NCBI GenBank assembly: GCA_016081115.2
Contig: JABTTQ020001489.1
Span: forward strand, 240,150 to 304,149
Source of the DNA: Rehmannia glutinosa
Taxonomy: Eukaryota; Streptophyta; Magnoliopsida; Lamiales; Orobanchaceae
Direction of reading: 5' to 3'
DNA length: 64,000 nucleotides
The translations under genes and the position numbers were made by a program. Each line of letters starts with the position of its first letter. Position 1 is the first letter of the stretch. Below the pieces are notes generated by a model. It saw nothing but the letters and a program-made list of their open reading frames with translations, made no database searches and was not told the DNA's origin. This document shows, piece by piece, positions 11,081-23,579 of the stretch.

Positions 11081-12628
11081 TGTAGGTCCCAAGGGGTGCA
11101 AGTGTAAGGTTTAGAAGGGGGGGGGTTGAATAAACCTTACCAACTTTTCGATTTAGTCCTTTTAAATCTACAGAGTTAATTCACAATTTGTGTCCTTGAT
11201 GGATGATCGAATTAGTCACTCAAGAGAGTTAATCTCTCAAATGACTCAATTGAGTGTTGATGGAGTAACTCATTTGTTGGCTACAATTTAACTCAATTTT
11301 GTGGTTTTATTTTATTGGAAGACTTAACACCCTTAAGTTTGATTAAGCAAGATATTAGAGCTTGATTTAGTACTTGTAAATTATCAAATGGATAGCAAAT
11401 TTATCGTGAGATATAAGCGATTAAAAGTGCGAGGAATTTAAATCTTTGAAATGTAAATGACACAAAGTAAAGTTTTTATAGAGGTTCGAAGATGGGGTAA
11501 TTCTTCTACTCCTCTCTTCTCCAACTCTGGAGGAATCCACTAAGTAATGATCAGTTTACAAAGTGGTAACAGTCCGGATACAAGTCTTGATCACAACGGC
11601 CGACTTGATCCTTAGGGACTCGTCTGAGACGCCTTGATCACTCGGTGGCTTCTCGCACGACTCGGCTTCTTCTTCACAGGCGTTGCCTTGCTACTACAGA
11701 CTCACTTGCTCAAGCTCTTTGGATTTGATCACGAAGCCCTCCAAAAAAGCTTAAGACTTGGTTCAACCTTGAACCTTTCTACAATCCTTCCTGGAATGTA
11801 GACCCCTTGTTTTTCGTATTTTCCTCTTCAAGCGATTGAAGTTCTCTTTCCTTCACGGTGAGTGTTGGATTGATGTACTTCGTAATGTAGGCTTGAGGAT
11901 TGAGATTGTTTCGATTTTTCTAATGTGCTTTGTATATCTCATGTGTGTGTCATTCATGCATCTTTTTTCTTCAAACAAACTCCTCGGCCTTTTATAGTGA
12001 ACTTTCAAAAATTTGCCCGTTGAAGAGATAGGCTTATTTTTGAAAGTCACTTTGCGATCGTTGGCTTGCGAGTTCTTGGAATTCTTGTTTCCTCGTATGA
12101 ATTGTTGTTTCACCTTTTGAGTTCGACACGGTGTAGTGCTTCCCATTGGTTCATTCCTTTTGCACGCTTCGGGTGAGCACTCCAAGAAAGGTGGTATGGA
12201 GATATTACTTGTTTAAGTAAATCTCTTGATTTTTGTGCAACGGTTCTTTTCTGATTATCTCGACTTGATTGCATTTCCTTGCTTTCCCCAGGTGACTTAG
12301 AGTCGACTTCCAATCATTGGATGACTCTTTGTCACTTCAACTTGAGACTTGGCTTTTCTTGAGTTGACTTGACTGATGCTCCACTCAGTGCATCTGTTTG
12401 CTTCTTGATAGAGTTCCGTCTACTCTTCTTTGCCATACTCAATTTGTCTCACAGCAGAGTCTTCCTTCCGATCTTGTTGTCTTCTTGCATGTTAGGGCGT
12501 ATTTGTCTTGACTCGGCTTGGCAACTCTATTCATTACAATGCATTTTACAACAAGAATTGGGGTGCCAACTTTCTATTCTAAGTTTTACATGGCATTCAT
12601 CAAAATCTAAACAATAAAATTCCTAACA
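11081..12628 (-). repeat. 3' LTR of element B
   Basis: Plus-strand TGTAGGTCCCAAGGGG to AAATTCCTAACA; on the element strand it runs TGTTAGGAATTT...GGGACCTACA. The TATA box complement is CCTTTTATA at 11,988-11,996. Its mate is 23,580-25,129. The end TGTTAGG pairs with CCTACA as an imperfect terminal inverted repeat. Confidence 0.93.
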
Positions 12629-12629
12629 A

Positions 12630-12642
12630 TTTCCCCCTTTTT
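12630..12642 (-). other. Polypurine tract of element B
   Basis: TTTCCCCCTTTTT on the plus strand, AAAAAGGGGGAAA on the element strand, next to the 3' LTR. It primes plus-strand DNA synthesis. The same tract is found in C1, C2 and E. Confidence 0.85.
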
Positions 12643-12893
12643 GATGATGCCAAAACTTAAACCATACAAAGATGCAAATAACAAAGATACATACTGAGAT
12701 AGTGTATTGACATAGAATGTATGCATGAGAATCAATCTTTTTATTGATCATATCATTCTTGTACTTAACACACATTTGTTTACAAGGTGTATCGAGTATA
12801 TAATTGTCTTCAAAAAAAAATATAGCTTTATTACGGAAGACTTACATTGTATGTAATTACATGATAAACTACGAAGGGTTGGACAACAACACT

Positions 12894-15800
12894 TCATCTC
12901 CTTATTTGTCTCCTTCTTTCATCTTGATCGAGCATCTTCTTCTCTTCTTCTTTTTTCGTCGTCATTTGCCTTCTTTTTCTTCTCATATGCTTTCTGGCGG
13001 CTTCATCTCTTCTTATTCTTTCATGTCTCTCCCTGCCATAGTGAGTTTGTCTCTTGTTTTCTTCTTCTAATCTCTTTGCATACTCGGCGTTAGATTTAGC
13101 CACTTTTAAATTTGCTACTTGGTCAAGCCCGGTGATGAATAGATCCCTCCTTTCTTTCTGGATCTACGTATTCAATATTCTTGGCGAGGCCTAGGTGCAA
13201 GCTTCTTCCTCCACTCTTCGCTTCTTCCTCTACCTGCGGGCGTATCTTGTCTTTGGGGTCTTCTTCTTTCCGGTGAGTGACCGGCGGAGTGACCAAACAG
13301 AGTGATCTAGGGAAGTCTCTGCGCTGTCGACTTCTTCACATAAGCGAGACCCTTTTCCCAAGATACAAGTCCCAAGCTTGAGCCATGGACATATTTGCAA
13401 AATATCCTTGATTCGAGCGTTTTGAATTCATCAAGCGATCGTGGCTCTGTCCCGACATACGAAATGGCATACGTGTCTCTGTCCATTGGAATGCCTCCAT
13501 GTTCTTTCAAGATGTTCATCACCCTGGCATCCATTCTTCCTTCCACTTCCTTCATCCCTGCTTCAATTGCTTTTCTCTTCTCGGCCATATTCTCGGCCAT
13601 AGATACAAAGAGTGTTGGAGTGGCGAGTCATGGGGAGTTTTTGCTTATAATGTCGGTTGTGTGAGGACCTTGTTGGGGGGTTTGTGCAATCATTAATGTC
13701 ACATCTTTTGATCCTTCCCCTCAACAAGCTTTCCTTTCTTACTGTTTCAAGACTTCCTCGGTGATTTTCCCTTCTCACCGTTGTTCCTTTCTCTTGCTCC
13801 TTTCTTTTCGGCTTGATTTTTTTGCTTTAAGGTATACCTCTTCCCCCTTTTTGGCATCATCAAAGGATAGAGGAACCCCAGGGAACATCTTTGGCAAGCA
13901 TGAAGTCGAGTCTTCGATGGTTGAGTTACGCTTCAAGTCTGCTGCGTTGTATGCGACACGAATTGATCTAGTAGCGTTGGATTACTGCTGAATAGAAATC
14001 GGCTTCATCTCGGCCATGAGAAGGCTGAATTTTCTAGTCATGTGTTCTTCCAAACGTGCGTATATCATTTGTATTTTGCTCACGCAGCTGACTTGATTTC
14101 GGCGGTGTGAGCTTCATGCATATGCTCAATGTGTTCTCTCGGCTTCGTTTTTGCATCAACATTTTCGACTCTCCACACACTGACTTGTTGAACAAAGTTA
14201 CGAAGTATCTCTGTTCCACATGCATTGATTCTTCTTTGTTGCCACCATTCCCTTATCGATTGTGATGCCTCTCAAGTTTGTAAGGTTGGCATCTCTGTTG
14301 TCCGGCGCATGTCCAAAGAGGCTCGATGCCTCTCCATCCGTTCAACCTCGGCAAAGAGTGCCTTGAACACTTCTCGAACTTGGTGATTCTTACATTGCGG
14401 TGATGGCCATGTCGAAATCAAAATCAAAATTTGGAACAATGGTGCACGAGTGAAAAACAGGAGGTGGTTGTGATAGCGTGCTTGCTCATTTCGACTCTTC
14501 GTGGAGTTACGGTATCTCCGGTGAGAAAGGGAAAGATTCTACAAAAGATTCATCTTTGGTAGGATGCATTCGATGATGAGCGGTGCGCGTGAAGTTCTTT
14601 TGGGAATCGATCTGCTGCGGCTTGAGGAGCTGCTTGCGGTGGTCTCTTGTTGGTGGGTCTTGTTGTGAAGTAGACCCGAAACTGCCGAGCCTCAATTTGT
14701 ATCTTAACGACCGTTGGTCTCGGTTGGTTTTTCCATTTGATGGCGGTCCTCGGCCTTATCGGTAGCGTCATCGGACGATGATGAGATTTCCATTGGTGGA
14801 TCATCATCAAAGTTAAAAGTTTGTGAGTAGTCTTGGGATCGAGACTTACTCGTGCTTGGAACACCCGCTTGGTGAGTCTTTTGGATTTGGCATGGGGATG
14901 ACTCGGCTTCTTCTTCGCCCGATCCCGGAAAAGTGACATCGGGGTTGTCTGGGAATCATGAAGTGCGCGATCTCCTTCTCGGATGGGTCGATGATAGCGG
15001 GAGGGATGTTCTCTCTGCGACTTCTTACTTTACCCCGGGAAGTCTCAACCTCCCGTGGGCCTTCATTACCTCCGGCGGTCTCTCTTCTTTGCGAGGCCTT
15101 AGTCCTCCTTTCGACGGTGTCGGTGTCTTAGGGTCTTCTACGATGGCATCCATTGGAGTCTCAACCCCATGGATTGCACTTTCATCGCCCAGTGTTAACT
15201 CCCGGGGTTGTCCCTTCACGTGCCTCATTTGCATCAACGGCGTCATCGGCCTTGAGCGGTTGGCACCTCGGTGAGGCAGTCTCACGATCCCGAGCCGTTG
15301 ATGGCAACTTTTGTTCTTCTTGTGATTGTAATTTCTCTTCTTCGCCTCCTTGATTCTTTGTGGAGTCATCTGCAAAGCATCCTCCGACCTTGCTGCGGTG
15401 GAGGGAGTTTCCCCTCGGTGGCGCACCGGTGAGTGACTTGGAGTGGGGTCACTCGTCTCCAAACTCCCATTTGTTTCGATTGATGGTTCCGTTGGGGTAG
15501 GTGGTGGCACACCTTCAATAGGGGTTGGCTCTCTTGGGGTCCCCACTATCCCGTTTCATCGCCATTTCCCTTATTGCCTTCTTCCGAGTGGTGGGGAAGT
15601 GGTAGCGGCAACATCGGTGGCTATTTTTGAACCACTCCCATTGGATCGATTTCGGTGTGTTCGGAGGACTCTCTGGTCCCTCCATTAGTCTTTGCTCGTG
15701 AAGGATTCTTGATTCGTGCAATCTTTGCATTTGCAACTCTTACGTAGCGTGGCATTCTGCAGTTCCTCGTCACTTTCGGAGAAGACATCAAGGAGAGGAT

Positions 15801-17413
15801 GTGTGTGTTACGTAGTGCGGGAGATAGGGCGGATGCTTGCCTTCTCACGTGCTTCGGCTTCTTGACTTGCTTTGCTCTCTCCCCTGTCCTTGTAGATTTG
15901 CGGGATGTCTAGGCGGTTGTCCTCATCAAGTCTTTGGGAGCACGATAGTTAGTCGAGGAAATTTAGCGAGTTCCTCTTCTTCTTCTATGAACTCGGGCCG
16001 TTGGGCTGTTCCCTTGACTTGCTCAACTTCCATTTTCTCCACTCACGCATGAGGCGATTTTGGATGTCGGGTAAGGTGGAGATAGGATCATTACATCACT
16101 ATCCGCTTGGGCTGGTTCTTCTTGTGTTTTTATTTGTGTGAGCTACGGTGTGTCTTGGGTTGCCTCTGCTGATCGCCTTGTGAGACTTGGGCTGTACATT
16201 TCATCAACTACATCGGAGACTCTACTTCTCCGAGTAGTCTCGGTATTTGTGCTAGGTGAGTAAGCCCGGACTTTGGTTTCTCTGTTCGGGCTTGTGAGTC
16301 TTCTTCGTCTCTGGTTTGTACCGAGGGGAATTTACAGTTGGGCGGTGTCCTCGAGTCTTGGCGGGCAGGGGCGTCTTGGTGTTTGTTTACGAGGAGCTGG
16401 CCGTCTTGGCTTGTCGGTTCTCCTCCTTTTGACGATCGGAGAAGGCATTTGTGAGTCCTTCTCGACCCGCTTTGCTGTAGGGGCGGTGACACGGCTGGAG
16501 GGCGGTGACTTCTGGCTGCGGGCGGGGAGCATGTTTGGTTTTCTTTCTTTGCGGGGCGTGATCTTCTTAGCAGTGCAGGGGACTTTCTTCTTATTTGGAG
16601 AGGAAGCATTTGTATCTTGGTCGGTGATTCCCCCCCTTTGGTGTCGGCTCTCTTGGCGTAAGCTCTCTTGTGTGTGAGAGAGGTTTGCTTGAACATCCTC
16701 TTGTTAACATGGAAAGCCTTCCCATGTCTAAGAGGACTCCTTTCACCTCCAATAGCCGGCCAATCACCAGGCCATATCCCGGGGATCCTCCAAATGTGCC
16801 ATCTTCTTTGAAGGACTTGTTCCCACGTTAAAGCGCAGAGTCTGCTTTGTAGATAAACTTCGGCCAGTTTATCTTCTTTTCTTCGATGATTGCAGCCATC
16901 ACAATCAGCTTTGCCTTTGTGATTGGTCAAATTTTGCCAAATTTGATGTCGATACATTTGGCAACTATGTCCAACAATTTGTGATAATCCTCCTTGGTGA
17001 TCTCTTGTTTGCTATGTGTATATAATTTTATCGGCAAAGTCGGACTTGGCTATCTCTTTCCATCGTCGGCCAAGTTTACATCGCTTCCTTAATCTCGGTT
17101 GCTCCGCCTGGCTGGTAGTGAGCAATATTCAGCCAAATCCTTGGCGGTGATAGTCATTGCTTTCCGTGAGCAGATGACTTGATTCCTTCATCGTGAATCT
17201 CGGCATTCACGTAGAATTGTCGCGACCTCCTCCACGTAGGTCATCGGATATTCTAGCGTTAGAAAGCGGTTTTAAGTCCGGGCGTTTCCAACTTCCCGGC
17301 AATTTTCTTCACCAGGGTGTCGTCGGACCCTGCTTCACCATTCCGTCGAAATCCACCGTCGAACCGGTGTGGATTTGCTTTCCTAACTTGTTAAAGTCAT
17401 AAGTTGGTGCCAT
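12894..17413 (-). pseudogene. Third ORF of element B (heavily broken)
   Basis: The ATG complement is at 17,411-17,413. The N-terminal domain is traceable to about 16,700, followed by the basic region (16,330-16,530), the acidic/Glu-rich middle, the coiled-coil region around 14,100-14,300 and the HGGIP module (13,307-13,600). The Arg/Glu-rich C-terminus (KSNAEYAKRLEEENKRQ) is at 12,894-13,103. No stretch longer than about 250 codons stays open. Compared with A and E, CAG and CTG words are missing or read CGG, for example around 15,180-15,300 and 14,700-14,770. The real gene may be less damaged than it looks. Confidence 0.75.
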
Positions 17414-17969
17414 TTCTCGAGGATTGTATCAAGGAAAAATCTCGAGAAATTGATTTGAAGGTTGATAGGGTTTGAGAGTATTTTGCCTTTGCTTTTGAGA
17501 GAAAAGAGATGAACAGTTTTAGAAGTGTGAGAGAGAAACGGACGAAAATGGTTTAAATATGGTTTATGAAAGGGCGTGCGAGGCGGTTTTGAATTGTGAT
17601 CGAAATCAACGGCTTGGATTTCGCGCGCTATTGAGCATTTCACGTCTCGTATTTAATGCGGCGACATTTATATCAATCATAAGCTTGGTGTGCGGCTTTA
17701 TGTCGTACACATCATCATTATCTTTGACGTGTTCCTTAAAATATTCCGCTAAGTCAAAGCATTGCGTTTTTGTCACTTTGCTCATAAGTTATTGACTTAT
17801 CTCTTGGTGATTTAACTCTACTCCTCATGATTCTCTTAGTGACTCGGCTATCGGTGACTTGGTGTATTTGTCTTTCCGTCTGGTGATTTCTTGGTGATTT
17901 TGTTTTGACTCTTTTTCACTCCTTTTGTTCTAATTCTCTTCTTTGATTAAATGCTGAGTGTCAGTGTCG
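17414..17969 (-). promoter_or_regulatory. Pol-third ORF spacer with promoter-like block, element B
   Basis: Complement of TATAAATG at 17,665-17,672 next to a weakened ATTG word, and a pyrimidine patch (GAGAGAAA on the plus strand near 17,530). It is the counterpart of the block in A, C2 and E. Confidence 0.4.
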
Positions 17970-20900
17970 GCTCAGCTCAATTAAACCCAACTCATGCTTG
18001 AGTTCTTCAAATCTTGACTCACATAATGGTTTTGTGAAGATGTCGGCTAGTTGTTTATCGGTTGAGATATATTCAAGACAATGTCCTTCTTTTCAACATG
18101 ATCTCTTATGAAATGATATCGACATCAATATGTTTTGTTCTTGAGTGCAACACGAGGATTTTGAGTGATTGCAATGGCACTTGTGTTATCACATATGATT
18201 GGAATTTCTTTTTCTTCAACTTCATAGTCTCTCATTTCTTTGTCTCATCCATAGGACTTGGGCAACAACAATTTGCCGCATGACTATGTATTCTTCCTCA
18301 TTTTGTAGAGGTGGCTATTGAGTTTTGCTTCTTGCTAAACCAGGAAATTAGTCTGTTTCTAGCATTTGACATGTGCACTGAAGTGCTCTTCTGTCCACTC
18401 GCATCCAAAGCATAGTCGAGAATCTGAATAGCCAATTAGCTTGAATCCACCTTCCTTTGGATACCATAGGCCTACTTCTTGGCTTCCTTTCAAGTATCTC
18501 AATATTCTCTTAATTCTCTTTGTCATATGGCTCTCTTTTGGAGGCAGATTGAAATCTTGCACATACACCCACTTTCTGACAAAGGTGATGTACGGCTGCT
18601 TCTTTGTGAGATAGAGCAATGATCGATAAGTGCTCGTATCTTGTTTGATCTCGAGGCTTGCCATCTGCATCCATGTCCATTTTGGTGATGTGTTCATTGG
18701 TATTTTTCTGAGAAGACTTCTCTTACATACCAAACTTCTTCATTAAATCTCGGTATATTTTGTTTGACTTATGAAGGTTCCATCCTTTTGTTTTACTTGG
18801 AGTCAAGGAAGAATGTCGCTCTCCCATCATGCTCATTTCAAATTTACTTTGCATGAGGTTTGAGAATTTTTCACATGACTCTTTGTTAGTGGATCCAAAA
18901 ATGATGTCATCCACATATATTTGAACAAGCAATATACTCTTCTTGTCTTGAATTACGAAAAGTGTTCTATCCACTTTTCCTTTTGTGAATCCATTTTCGA
19001 TCGGGAATTGTGACGGTGTCATACCATGCTGCGGGTGCTGTTTCAATCCATACAGGGCTTTCTTGAGTTTGTATACCTTGTCTCCAAGAGTCTTACGCTC
19101 AAATCCACGGAGGTTGTTCAACATATACTTCTTCTTCCAATAAACCATTTAGGAATGCACTTTTTACATCCATTTGATATACAATGAAATTCTTGTGAGT
19201 GCATAGGCAAGAAACATCCTTATAGCTTCCAATCTTGCTACGGGGGCAAATGTTTCATCAAAATCTATCCCTTCTTCTTGGCAATATCCTTTGGCTACTA
19301 GTCTTGCTTTATTTCTTACCCACAGAGCCTTCCTCGTTCATCTTATTTACGAATACCCATTTGGTTCCAATAACATTTTGATGTACGGGTCTTTGCACTA
19401 ATTCCCATACTTTATTTCTCTCAAAGCGATTGACTCTTCTTGCATAGCTTGAATCAATGTGTGTCATCAATGCTTGTGACACATCTTTTGGCTCTATTTG
19501 CGAAATGAAGCATGTGAACATAGCTTCTTGTTGAGTTAGGATCTTGTTTTGACACCTTCTCTCATATCTCCAATGACAAGTTACGGTGGATGGTCTCTCG
19601 GCCATCTTACATCGAGGTTGGAGTAAGTTATTTGGATTGATCGACTTGCGGTGTGTTCTTTGCGGGTCGGCTCTCTCGTGGTCACTTATTTTTGCAAATT
19701 TTCAGTGCTTTTGAGATTGACTATCTCATCTTCATACGAATTGATAATCCCGACTTCAAAGACATAGGGACTCTTACGTATGGTTGGATGATTCAACTTA
19801 TCGGTGACTCTTCAATGTCTTCTCCATTTACATTTGGCTCATCGAATACCACATGAATGGATTCTCGTAACCATAGTTCTTTTGTTGAGTATTACAGTAG
19901 GCTTTGCTTTCGGTGAGTATCTGAAGATACCTTCATCGACTTTAGCATCAAAAGCCTTTAGGTTGTTTTGCCATTGTTGTGGATGAAGCATTTACATCCA
20001 AATATTACGAAATATGCAACATTTGGTTTTCTTCGTCCGGATCTCATAGGGAGTCTTTGTCATTTGTCTATTTATCATACATCTGTTTTGGGTGTAGCAA
20101 GTTTGTGTTGATTGCTTGACCCAAAATCTTTTTGGTAACCCTACTTGACTAACATGGTCCTTCTTTGCTTCTTTGAGGGTTCTGTTCCTTCTTTCGCAAC
20201 TCCATTCTGCTGTGGAGTCCTTGCTGCTGATAGTTCATGACCAATACCATTCTCAACACAACGATCTTGAGTTATTATTCCATTGACAAACTCGGTTCTC
20301 TATCGATCTTATTTTGATAATGGTTTGACTCTTCTCATTTTGAATTCTCTTCATTTGTGGTAGTTTTTGTAGGGTTTCTTTCTTCTTGCACATGAATATT
20401 GTCCATGTATATCTTGAGTAGTCATCTACTACCACCAAGGTGTATTTCTTTCCACTTATCTTTGGTTTGGTTCCCTTTGGGCCAAATAGATCCATATGAA
20501 GTAGATGCAATATTCTTGTTGAGGATGGGCATGTCTTTTCTTTGAATGATGACTTGATTTGCTTTCCCCGACATGCATCACATATACTCTCCTTCTTGTA
20601 TCTTGAGTGCGGAAGTCCTTCTACAAGATGACTTCTTGCCGACTTGTTAATTGTTTTGAAATTCGGGTGACTCGGCTTTTTTTGTGCCACGAGCTGACTC
20701 GATTCAAATTTGTACTTTTTGCTAGTAGACATGTCTTTGGGTGTTGCGATTGACCAATCCACTACATACATATTTTTTGTCTACATCCTTGCAGCACCAC
20801 TTCATTTGATTCAATTTCTTTGATTTGGCATATACCCATGTTGAATCCAACATTGTAGCCCTTGTCACTGGTGAGCCGATACTCGGTAAGTTGAAGTTGA

Positions 20901-21110
20901 GTCCTTCAACATATGCAACATCTGTGATTTCTAATTCATTCCTCTTGATGGATCCAATGCCTCTTATTTCACCAGGAGCTTCATTTCCTCCAAATATGAC
21001 TTTTGCTCCTTTGACTTCCTTGAATTTTGTGATTTCTCTTATTTCTGTCATATGTCCGGAGCGACCACTATCCATGTACCAGGTTCCTTGGCACTCAGTT
21101 GTTCCTTGAA
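17970..21110 (-). pseudogene. pol: pol of element B (broken)
   Basis: In element order: the protease DSG region (DSGRSGHMT, 20,722-21,075; the normal Cys after DSG reads Arg), pre-integrase finger and integrase (20,253-20,771, with MDLFGP and part of the catalytic core), RT (19,309-19,605 with GTKWVF; 18,723-19,148 with KALYGLKQ and YVDD at 18,906-18,917) and RNase H (18,359-18,733 and on to 17,970). Frames are cut every 300-500 bp. Many cuts coincide with CAG/CTG words that are intact in E, for example near 19,020-19,110. All copia pol domains are recognisable. Confidence 0.85.
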
Positions 21111-23450
21111 CTCCGCAATCAAGGAAATTAAGTTTTAGGTACCCATACTTATGCAGGTCTGAGGGGTTAAATTGTAAGATGATCCAACCAACCTATAGCC
21201 AAATGATTTGACTCTAAGGGATTGCCATCTATCGAGTGCCATAATCATAATTGATCCTGGCAAATTGCTTGGGGATTCTAGGTTCATACAATTTGTCTCT
21301 TTTGTCACGTATGCTGCATATGTGTTTTAGCAATTGCCTTCCTTAGGTAATTGTGGTGTTTTTGAGTGTAGTGCCTAGGTGCATATGTGTCTTTGATGAA
21401 AGCTCTTATACTTTTGGAATGGCCTTTCTTTGAGTTCTAGGCCTTTGCCATTTGGGCTTATATTCCATAAGTCATCTTTGATAGTTCACATTATTCCAAT
21501 CAGCTTGGCTTGGATATTTTCTACCATCCCATCATATGTATTTCTTTTATGGATTTTTGGGATTTTTGGTAGCTCTGCTTCTTCTTTCTGAGTATTTTTG
21601 TTTGGAGTTCTTTGAGGACTCATTTGAATCTCTTCTCGGTATCCTTTCAAAGATACTCAACTCAGTAGGCATTTTCCTTTTCCTTTGTAACCAAGGCCAG
21701 TTTGCTTAGTATTGTGTTTTGGAGTGAATGTGTGTGCAACACTTAGAGTTTTGGATTTTCGGACTCTTCATGACTTGAAGTTCCTTTTTCCAAAATTACT
21801 CTTGAGGTTTGACATGGCACGAGAGGAATTAAATCTAAGCTTTGTCTTGTCTCCACATTCTCTTTGACTCATAATAAGATCATCCAATGATTTAGATGCC
21901 TTAGTGAATGAGGCAATAACATTTTGAGGTCATTTTCCTCTTTTCTATAAGCGGCAATTTGCTACTAGTTTAGCATTTTCGGCCTTTAACCTTTCATTCT
22001 CATGACTATTTGACTTAGAGTACTCGGCTCCTTAGTCGGCTTTGAGTTTTGACTTTTGAGTAATTTGTTTTCCTCATTCAACAGTGTGTGTGAGGATTTA
22101 ATGTGTTCAAAATCTTTCATCATTTTGCTTAATGAATCATAAAGATCTGTAGGTGATGAAGTGAGTGTGTCACGATCACTTTGTCATTAGTGTACGAGTT
22201 TGTTGAGTTAGATTGTACCTCATCTTCTTGATCTTGTTCTTTGACCATTAAGCGGATCGGGGCTTCTTCTTCGAGTCACTTGAGTAGTCGGCTTCTCTTG
22301 CTCTCGAATCATTTGTCTCCTTGACTTGGTTGTTTCAGTGATCTCTCTGACCATCATTGCCTTTTTCCTTTCTTGTCTTCTTTCTCGAAGATCTTTCTTT
22401 CTTCTTCATCTCTGTACTTGTTGACTACGAGGATATGAGCGATCAATGGCATAGTGACCTGGTTGTCTACAGTTCAACATAGATATTGACTTTTTGATCG
22501 ACTCTTTCTATTCTTGAGTTGTCGACCCTTTGATACTCAACTTTTTGATGATCTGTTCTCTTGGTTGGCTGTCTTCCCTTGATTTGGAGGGAGTGAGTGT
22601 CTTACGGAAGATTCACCCTTTCCTTTCTTGTAGTTCTTGTTAAAGAACTTGTTAAATCTTTTAACCATCGGGCTATTTCTTCGGGTCAATTGCCTCTTTG
22701 ACCTCGGCTCTCTTCCCATCTTTAACAATTAGAGCAAATTTGTTTTGGGTACATTTGTCTCTTCCTGGTCTTTTTCTTCTCGGCTCAAACTCGTAGGCTT
22801 TGAGGTCCGAGAATAATTCATGATTGGATGTCTTTGATAGGTCCATGGAGTGTCTCGGTGCCATGACCTTTATTTCCCATTCATTTGGAAGACTTTTTAG
22901 GATTTTCATACACATTTCCTTCGTGTATATTCCTTTCCAAGTGTAGACTGACTCATTTGTGATTTTCGTAAAACAGCGTCTAGTTGATCCAGGTTTTCTC
23001 CGAGATCATTTTGAAGTTTTCAAATTTTTGTACCGCCTTTTGATAATTTGTTTTCTTTGATTTGCTCACGAGCCTTCACAAATCAATGTCGGCTTATCCC
23101 TGATTTCTTTAGCCGTTTTGCATGATTTGACTTTGTTGAACATGGCTTTGTCAAGGTTTTGTAGAGGATGTCCTTGGCTACATTGTCCAGGTTGTATCTT
23201 TTCTGTCATCATTTGTCCACTCAGTTCTTGGTTTTTCAACCATGGTAGTGCGGGAGCTTGACATCTTCTTCTCCTTCATTTGCAACTCTTAAATGCAATT
23301 TGTGTTCACCTTTAATATTTGTAGAGGCCCATCTTCTATCACTATCCACATTTCATCATGTAATCTTTGATAGATGAGCTGCATACGAATTTTCCAATCA
23401 TCAAATTCCTCAATAGTGAACATAGGGATGCGTGTCAAATTTGCTTCCAT
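21111..23450 (-). pseudogene. gag: gag of element B (broken)
   Basis: The start MEANLTRIPMFTIEEFDDWK is at 23,450 on the minus strand and is open to about 23,289. The 'CMKILKSLPNEWE' segment is open at 22,673-22,915 and a Lys-rich linker at 22,537-22,728. The zinc-knuckle region near 22,440-22,480 is badly garbled, with only 'PGHYAID'-like coding recognisable. Downstream parts (coiled coil, basic tail) can be aligned to C2 and E but are not open. The type and position of the breaks match the rest of B. Confidence 0.78.
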
Positions 23451-23566
23451 GATAATGACTTTTAATGATAAAGAAGAGTTATGAAAGTTCAAGTACTAAA
23501 GCGAGACTTTGAAAAGTTTAAAGATCTAGTTCAAGTAACCGGTGCGGAGGGTTCAATGAACCAACC

Positions 23567-23577
23567 GCTCGATACCA
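23567..23577 (-). other. Primer-binding site of element B, one base short
   Basis: GCTCGATACCA on the plus strand where E has GCTCTGATACCA, that is CTG to CG. An element this young must have had a working PBS when it inserted, so the missing base supports error at CTG sites. Confidence 0.75.
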
Positions 23578-23579
23578 CT

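Noticed and set aside
12369..13103. Open frames on the plus strand in B and E that look like small membrane proteins (Leu/Phe/Ser-rich)
   Set aside because: They are antisense shadows of Lys/Glu-rich Gag and third-ORF coding; AAG and GAA read backwards give Leu and Phe. The element-strand frames match other copies.
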